A stretch of 64,000 nt of DNA from Ancylostoma caninum. Lineage: Eukaryota; Nematoda; Chromadorea; Rhabditida; Ancylostomatidae. The translations under genes were made by a program, and so were the position numbers. This document shows positions 57,741 through 64,000 of this stretch, one piece after another. Position 1 is the first letter of the stretch; each line of letters opens with the position of its first letter. The notes beneath the pieces were generated by a model that saw only the letters and a program-made list of their open reading frames with translations, had not been told where the DNA came from and ran no database searches. The DNA lies in NCBI GenBank assembly GCA_037903475.1, contig JBAJFG010000136.1:1116501-1180500 (forward strand), written 5' to 3'.

Positions 57741-58959
57741 TTTTGTGAACTACGGGGTTCCAGCACATCAGTTCGTTATCAGTGCACCCGCACTCTTTGT
57801 ACATAAATCTTGAGAAAAATGGAAGAAAGTTAGGAAATACTTGGAAAGTTTGATCAATTACACAACTGGTTCCAGAAAATGTCACAAGAGCTGATAATGA
57901 CGTGTTCTTCGTTCGTTCATCCTGTGTATTTGATTGTACTGCGCTTCTTAAAAACAGACGTATCCTCAAGCTGCATAATCCCCATGGGACCCTAATAATG
58001 AGAGGTGCGTAAAGAGCACATCCTCTTATACAAATCCTACATAAGGAAACGAGTGAATCTTATCGCTACGGCTTCCACTCATCCTTTCGAAGTGATTCAC
58101 GTCCAGCGTTCCAAGATTGAGTGCAGTATTGGACAAAGCTCCATCAGAGGGGCTACTCTGCTCCGTACATTGCTGCTATGCATAGTCAAATCGTTGTGAA
58201 CATTCTCTCGCCCGGAGGGCTCGAGACCGCTAGCTGCTGGTCCCACCGCGAAATTCCGAATGCACCCGACTTCCACCACGTCTATGCACCTATGACGAAA
58301 CATCGGCCGAATGCCCCGTCAGCTGCGCATCCTCGCTAGCCACAGTCTATAATCGAGCCTCACGGCTAAATCATGCGATCATGTGCTATTCCCCCTACGC
58401 CTGCGCTCTGGAAAATTTTGTTGCACTACCATGATTTATATAAGAGGATTTTCTCATAAACTGCGTCTATACTTATGAAACGGCACATTTAATGGTGATG
58501 TGCCAAATCTATCCCGTATTTTCCATAATCACTAGTGAAACAAGGTAATCTTAGGTTTTCTGGTATGCCGAATCGATTGACGTTTGTAACGTTTCTCATG
58601 AACCTGTGATGAACTGGGTACCGCTATTTTCTGGGGTGCGTCTATACTTATGAAACGCACTGTATGCTGAACCCAACATGTTCATGCCATTTTATGTGCG
58701 GCACAATTGGCTCTGATAGCTGTGAGTAGTATAATGTTATCGGTTTTAGTCAACTAATCACACAAAGTGGCTCATGTTTTCTTGACTATTGTGATTATGC
58801 AAGTGATGAGGGTATGATTATGTATCAGGTTGTTGCTAAGTTAGTTACTAAAATGGGCACTCTAGCTCAAGGAGGAGATCTGAAGGATTCTCCTACTCAT
58901 GCATTCGTGTGGTTCTTCCCCAGCCACGAACTCAGCCCAGGTGGAATTGGGGTCGAACA

Positions 58960-59135
58960 CCTCGTTCCACCTCTCACGTGCTGTGTTCATCCCCTCACGT
59001 GGTCCAGTTCCACACTTCACGTGCTGTGTCCCCTCACTGCGCTCGTCACCTTACTTGGTCCTGTTCCACACCTCGAGTGCTGGATTCATCCCCTATGTGC
59101 TGCGTTCGTCCCCTCACGTCCTGGCTCCCTCCCTT
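58960..59135 (+). repeat. second block of CCCCTCACGTG repeats
   Basis: Same degenerate unit as 48700-48930. CACGTG or near variants follow CCCCT or CACCT at intervals of about 25 bp, alternating with GTTC[CG]. The distance between blocks is about 10 kb. Confidence 0.6.
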
Positions 59136-59990
59136 TGCATGCTGCTGACGCACTGCGATAGTCAGCAGGAAGCAAAAACGCGTGGAATGCCTGGACGCGC
59201 ATGCGCTTTGTGCGCCAGCTCCCAGTGCGTCCCGCGGCCACACAGCGGATTTTTTCATCCGCGCTGCGTTCGCACGCGTCCTCCGCTCGCAGATCTCCTA
59301 CAATTCTATAACAGAATTTAGGATGTTGTGACAAATAATGACAAATAAGCCAAAAGTAGGCATCCTGGCGAGACCGAGAACAATGAAGTCAGCAGCATCG
59401 AGACCGCGAGATAGCGGTGATGTCCAGCTGGCCCTCTCACCTTGAGCACCTTAGGGCTGCGTCCTTTGTCCTGGTTTGGACTCGATTCTGCAGCCACGAA
59501 GTCCGATTATCCTCTCGAGATGGCCAATACTCAAATACCCCGGATAAGCGCATTATCATAGGTTATTATGGCATTATCTGTGGCGAAATATATAATGACT
59601 GAGTGACCAAACGGGTCTATAGACATATTGATGTGTGAAGAATAATTTCGAGCAAGGCTAGCATCGCGAGCGCAAGAAGTCCAGAATTGGCCACGCGGTC
59701 AGACTGGTAGAACACGCAGCTTTTAGGGAGCATTTCGTATTTAAGCTCAACTAATGATTATTTTTGGTTCTCTGTTAATTTCTCGAGCATTTAGCTAACA
59801 TGAAGCTTCAGTGCATACAACAGGTGTCCATGGTTGTACGTTTTCCGCAGACTAGGATAGCACGCGGCGCGGCTTCTCCGCTTGAACTGTAATCGCCGCC
59901 ATCGTTGCAAATGAGAGTTTTCTTGACAGTTCTTCATCTTACTTGATGTCAGCTGTAAAGGAAACCAACTAACAATAAAAAAATCTATGA
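59136..59990. other. anonymous stretch
   Basis: No recognised gene. GC-rich at 59170-59300. It ends at the 8-bp target site of the hAT-like element. Confidence 0.4.
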
Positions 59991-60012
59991 CTTGCTACTA
60001 GAGTGTTGTATT

Positions 60013-60255
60013 CGAAAAATTTTTTCGAATATTCGAATATTCGGATAATCGAATATTTCGATATGGCCGAATATTCGAATATTCGAATAAACGAATATTT
60101 CGAAACGTCCGAATATTCGAATATTCGAATAAACGAATACTTCGACATCTCCGAATATTCGAATATTCGAATAATTCGAATATTCCAACTTCTCGAATAT
60201 TCGAATTATTCGAGATTCGATCATGAACTTCGAATATTCGAATACTTCAAATATT
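60013..60255. repeat. left subterminal array of CGAATATTCG units
   Basis: About a dozen TTCGAATATTCGAATA blocks are interrupted at fairly regular 45-48-bp steps by variable spacers (for example ATGGCC, ACGTCC, ACATCT). This gives a higher-order period. The unit is itself palindromic, so either strand reads the same. In hAT elements subterminal repeats serve as transposase-binding sites (family knowledge). Confidence 0.85.
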
Positions 60256-60754
60256 TGAGAAGTTGTTCTACATTTATTTCGGCTGAGTATGCAAAGGGTA
60301 GTTCTTTGAATAGGACAATTACTCATTAGGTTGCCGCGAAAGTTACTTAGTCACTTTACTACTACTTACTTACTTAGTCAAAGTCACCTACTTTTGTGTG
60401 TTGCTAAATTTTTCGAAATCGATTTGGAATTTTCTGTCCAAAATTTATATAATGGGTAGTCAATGCTCTACCTATATCCAGTTTTCCTGTAATTCCGTTG
60501 CGATCATGACTGGAAATATTCTCGAACAACGGGGCGGGCTGACCGCGGTACCAATATTTGGCGGACCCTAGCCAACTCCACGGTCAGCCAAATAATTAAG
60601 CGCGGTCGGCCAGATATCGGTGGGCGGTCAGCCCGAGAAAGGTCCGCGGTCAGCCTGCGGAAACGATGTCTACGAGCGGTGAAGCTGCAGAAAGTCTGCC
60701 GTTACCCCGCTGAAATGATAACGTGCAAGCCGAGCTGACAACGGCAGCAATGTA

Positions 60755-61639
60755 TTAGGGTGGTCAGAAAGTCTTGAGCCGATTTTTTTGAAAGTTCCAG
60801 AACTTTTGATTATTGATCGGTACCCATGACCTACCATGTGGTAATCGTAGACCAAACTCGGGGCTTCTCCATAGTTGGCATATATAGCCGGATTGGCTTT
60901 CCTAACTCTAATTACGACGTCAATTCCAAAAGAGGTCATCCTACCCAAGATCAGTTTTTCCTTCATTGACCACACCGAAAGGAGTTTTTGGAATAACTAA
61001 TTACTGAGGATGAGAGTTGTGTCCTCTACGATTCTAACATACATCTTGCCATGTGGCTCCGTCGAGCAGAAGATCCACCAAATCGCACCCCCTCCCAAAC
61101 AAGTGTTTCCTTTGCTACCTCTGGAATTCGCCAGGAATGTCGTATTATAAGCTGCTCCCGCAAACATACAAGGTCATCAGTAACACATACGCCAATCAGT
61201 TCCGGAAGGTCGCGGATGCTGTTCGAGAAAAATGGCCAAGACGAGTTTTTTGTACACTTACGCCATGGTGACGCTAGGCCCCATTTTGCTTAAGGGACCC
61301 CTGAAAAATAGGAGGAGCTGGGTTGGGACACGCTTCCCCACTTTACGTATTCTCCTGACGTTGCCACTTCTGACTGTCACTTATTTCATCCCCTCGAGGC
61401 ATTCCTGGCTAAGAAAAAATTCACCAAAGTTGACAATGTTGGAGTGGAGGTCAGCGACTTCTTTGGCTTCCAGTCCTCCCAGTTCTGGGAGAAGGGGAAG
61501 GCTGACCGGCCCATTAGGTGGGGCACAGCATTGACTAACTGTATCTATTATATTGTTGAGCAAATTCCACTGTGGGCTGAGTAATAAAATAAAGCGCAAA
61601 AAAAGTCCAAAACGGCTCAAGACTTTCTGACCACCCTAA
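60755..61639 (+). mobile_element. mariner element inserted in the hAT-like element, degraded
   Basis: TIRs TTAGGGTGGTCAGAAAG (left) and the exact inverse (right) extend to CTTGAGCCG, flanked by TA (60753-60754, 61640-61641). It is 885 bp long. The transposase is split over frames: an ITEDESCVLYDSN block (first catalytic Asp region), then HGDARPHFA (the HDNARPH box), then EELGWDTLPHFTYSPDVATSD, where the SPDLAPSD motif with the third Asp is still visible, then LFHPLEAFLAKKKF. Multiple frameshifts and a shortened N terminus show it is dead. Confidence 0.88.
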
Positions 61640-61750
61640 TATACTGGCAAAGTATGAATGAAATTTTAGCAATCTCAAATTTAGCCACGGTATATGCTTG
61701 CTGATGGGGCTTGAGAATGACTATGAGAGCGAAGGTGCTGTTGAAAATGA

Positions 61751-61990
61751 CTACTCGATTATTCGAATAATCGAATATTCGATTGAACCCACCCCGAATA
61801 TTCGAATATTCGAATAATCGAATAATTAAGAATGATCGAATATTCGAATATTCGAATAAACTAATATTTTGAAAGCGTCGAATATTCGAATATTCGAATA
61901 ATCCGAATATTCTGATTTTTCGAATATTCGAATGTTTCGAATAAACGAATATTCGAATATTCGAATAATTATTCGAATATTATTCGATTC
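61751..61990. repeat. right subterminal array of CGAATATTCG units
   Basis: Same unit as the left array and similar total length, with spacers such as AACCCACCC, AAGAATGAT and GAAAGCGT. Placed symmetrically just inside the right TIR of the hAT-like element. Confidence 0.85.
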
Positions 61991-62003
61991 GGTCAACACT
62001 CTA

Positions 62004-63708
62004 CTTGCTACCACGGCGACGACCCCAGCGCGAGCGGTGCGGTCGCGCGGCGTGCTTCGCTACCTACGAAAAACGCGAGCCCATAACGCTCACTGTACAT
62101 ACCTTAAATGGCTGCTCCAACTCACTTTCTGGCATCCTGTGGGGGCGTTCGTAAGGACAATTAATGAAAGCATCGATGCATTACTATTTCAGTTTTTGTC
62201 GGCTGGGTGTTAGAGTGTGAGAAATAACGTTACCTTGAAGAAGGAAAGACCAGTTTCTGTTCACCATCTATTGCCAACCATAGAAAAATCATGGAGTTGC
62301 AGTATTTTGGACAGTTGCGAAAAGAAGGTGGACGTATATTTAGGAAACGCAGTGTGGCACGCATAACGTTGAATTCCAGTTACTGTTGCGGCACTATAAC
62401 ATCAGTTTATTGTGGAAGTAATTGCTGTTTTGCGGAAAGCACAAACAAACCTCCATCTTCTGTCGAATTTAAGCAATCTAAAGGCAATCTGTATGAACAT
62501 TTGGTGGTAGTTTTCTTCTCCTTCGAACGCTAATCCAACATTTTAACACGCTCTTTTCTCTTTTTTTCCTGTGAACAAATGATATGCCGATGTGATTTTC
62601 GAGTGATACTGGTCAACGACTTCAAACTTAATAGGTCTTCTCTGGACTCTGGTGCAAGTGTTGACTCGTTTTGGCTCTAAATCACCTTCTGGGCAGTGAG
62701 ACTCTTGTTCGCAGTGTACATTCCGATTTTGAACCTCAAGAAAACCATAACCACGATCGCAGTTTGTTCTTTGACGATCAAGTGTTCTTATGGGACCTTA
62801 ACCGCATCTCAGCACAGGATCGTTGAGAGCAGGGATTGACGCCCATTATGATACAGTTTCACTACGTTTGACCCCAATTAACAACGTAAGGAAGGTCCGG
62901 AAGTATCCCACGATCTGACTGACCAGCAATCTTATTGTGATACCTTTTCTAACATAATTTTTCGCCCCAGAACTGATTCATTTCTAGACTGCGTTAACTG
63001 CCGTAGATAGAGCTCAATTTTTGAGCAATAACAGGAATTATATATGGGTGCAGACATTCAAAGTTTCCTAAGCCAGATCTTCACCATGGAGAGGTTATGT
63101 CAGAGGTTTGGTGGTGCTGTGAAAGTGTAATCCACTGCAGCCTTCTCCAACCTAGACGAATATTGACTGTGGACTCCTGGTATTGTAATTATGGCCTCAA
63201 ATATGACAGGCACTCGTGAACAGAAGGCGGTGTTTTCTTGCTCCAAGGTAACGCTGTGCCTCATCCTCTAAAACTTGGCCGGCAAATACTAACATTGCAA
63301 GGCATCGATTCTTTCCTTTTTGAGCCATCGATTCTGTCGATTTTTTAAACGATGTTCTCATTCATTGTACTTATTCCTCACATCGCCTCACCAGAAATAT
63401 GTGTGAAGCGCTATGGTCAAGTGCAAAGTTATCTTTATGATACAGTGTATCATAAAGTCTTTATGGTACAGTGTACATGAGTATACTATACAATCTACTT
63501 CACTTGAGATTTACAGACGATGTAAATGTGTGAGCAAACCGAGCATCCAGAGTTTTCCGGATGAGAGGCTAACCTGCTATTCACGAAAAGAGGAACAATC
63601 CCATTCAGAGTTCTCCACAGTAGGAGACATTCTGTTACATAACGTTTCGTGTAGTGTTTTTTTCTAGTACATATGGATAAGAATCAACATTGTTTTTTTT
63701 ATTGCAAG
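62004..63708. other. presumed intron upstream of the 63.7-kb exon
   Basis: Contains the ORF 62291-62533, listed separately. Otherwise AT-rich sequence with a short inverted stretch at 63436-63478 (TTATGATACAGTGTATCATAA). No other gene recognised. Confidence 0.4.
62291..62533 (+). CDS. Cys-rich ORF, possible FN3-like exon
   Basis: An 80-codon frame with NSSYCCGTITSVYCGSNCC, then NKPPSSVEFKQSKGNLYEH. The PPxxxxF...(x)YEHL pattern echoes the FN3 leaders of the gene to its left (PPPPVANF..ALYEEF), so it might be an additional or alternative exon. The phase at plausible acceptors (GTTGCAG, GGACAG) is 0, which does not fit the phase-1 exon at 52231. It therefore cannot simply be slotted in. Could be chance. 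Confidence 0.3.
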   Translation: MELQYFGQLRKEGGRIFRKRSVARITLNSSYCCGTITSVYCGSNCCFAESTNKPPSSVEFKQSKGNLYEHLVVVFFSFER

Positions 63709-63902
63709 ATAAAGACTTCTGTAACTGCAACGCAGTCCCCTCATCACAAAAGCTTACCAATCCTACATCAGTGCACATCTCCGTGCCATTCTCTCTATTA
63801 TTGTATACCAATCTGTCCGTCCGGCCAACGCCGGATTTCCAGACTTCTACTGATGGTCGCTACCCTCGCATACTTCACATTAAATGCAAAGAAACATGCA
63901 GA
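63709..63902 (+). CDS. probable further exon of the FN3-like gene
   Basis: After the acceptor TTTTATTGCAAG the frame AT AAA GAC TTC is open for 64 codons. Its 2-nt lead exactly completes the phase left at 52231. The product contains VRPTPDFQTSTDGRYPRILH followed by IKCKETC, the same FN3 leader plus CxxxC pattern as the upstream modules. A stop (TGA 63903) follows directly with no donor. Shifting by one base gives another open stretch (LSGDANLHPPCSAIALQN) up to a GGAG|GTAGGC donor-like site at 63990, so a one-base error or a real frameshift is possible. The intron it implies is 11.5 kb. Confidence 0.5.
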
Positions 63903-64000
63903 TGAGAATAGTGAACCTTTCCGGCGATGCGAATCTGCATCCTCCATGTAGCGCTATCGCTCTCCAAAATAATTTCAAACCCATCGGAGGTAGGCTTTTT

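Larger units (their letters stand above)
55257..58662. mobile_element. Tc1-like transposon with IR/DR-type ends (nested insertions)
   Basis: Both ends begin CAGTGCGTTTCATAA, flanked by TA on each side, the standard Tc1/mariner target duplication. The TIRs match over about 55 bp (..GACGCACCCCAGAAAA). A second copy of the motif lies about 180 bp inside each end (about 55436 and about 58465), in the same orientation as the outer one. This is an inverted-repeat/direct-repeat (IR/DR) layout with two presumed transposase-binding sites per end. At 3.4 kb it is about twice a normal Tc1 element and contains at least a foldback (56554-56830) and a satellite array. I found no recognisable transposase, so it is probably non-autonomous or gutted. 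Confidence 0.75.
59999..62003. mobile_element. hAT-like element with subterminal palindrome arrays
   Basis: The TIR is TAGAGTGTTG, with perfect inverse CAACACTCTA at the right end. An exact 8-bp target duplication CTTGCTAC flanks it (59991-59998, 62004-62011). An 8-bp TSD and a short (T/C)AG-starting TIR are hAT hallmarks. Just inside both ends are about 240-bp arrays of a TTCGAATATTCGAATA unit. A mariner (60755-61639) is inserted in the middle, leaving about 1.1 kb of original element. No hAT transposase was recognised, so it is non-autonomous. Within 60530-60670 a CGGTCAGCC-type motif recurs about four times. Confidence 0.85.

Noticed and set aside
57416..57766. 100-116-codon frames on both strands
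   Set aside because: Translation of a 60-bp minisatellite.
60003..60329. Repetitive frames full of EYSNIRI/IRIFEYS on both strands
   Set aside because: Direct translation of the CGAATATTCG array inside the hAT-like element.

Overview
The window reads as a eukaryotic, intron-rich and repeat-rich chromosome segment, most likely from a nematode. Introns are GT-AG with short TTTTCAG-type acceptors, some only 53-66 bp. The best-supported gene belongs to the Patched-related (PTR) family, which is greatly expanded in nematodes. A strongylid such as a hookworm is my best guess from the repeat style, but that is inference.

Layout. 1-9.4 kb: mostly anonymous sequence with a 211-bp MITE that has a perfect 9-bp target-site duplication, two adjacent coding-looking ORFs in different frames (2.8-3.3 kb), and a 39-codon ORF. 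9.4-21.7 kb: a minus-strand, 20-exon PTR/Patched-domain gene. I could follow every splice phase, and the model closes at 2808 nt (935 aa). 21.9-29.2 kb: microsatellite, a MITE, and otherwise nothing I can name. 29.7 kb to the right edge: a plus-strand gene for a secreted, cysteine-containing protein with fibronectin-III-like modules. It starts with a signal peptide at 29.7 kb, has exons at 41.4, 42.0, 51.6, 51.8 and 52.1 kb, and has a phase-compatible exon at 63.7 kb.

The giant introns of that second gene hold most of the interesting material. Intron 1 carries two different Penelope-like retroelements (PLEs) with RT and GIY-YIG endonuclease sequences. One lies between inverted 0.37-kb terminal repeats. 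The other is present as two 5'-truncated copies joined head to head, and three MITEs have since inserted into them. Each PLE family, and a third solo remnant at 44.2 kb, carries a compact hammerhead-ribozyme-like motif in its terminal region. Intron 3 carries a BEL/Pao-like protease fragment, a degraded mariner-like transposase, large foldbacks and short palindromes. The 52-64 kb part carries a Tc1-like element with IR/DR-style ends (55.3-58.7 kb), a satellite array, and a hAT-like element (60.0-62.0 kb) with a perfect 8-bp TSD. Arrays of a palindromic CGAATATTCG unit lie just inside its ends, and a mariner with its own TA-flanked TIRs is inserted in it.

The two host genes have no visible functional link. 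The transposon layer is unusually legible, because several insertions can be checked against an uninterrupted sister copy inside the same window.
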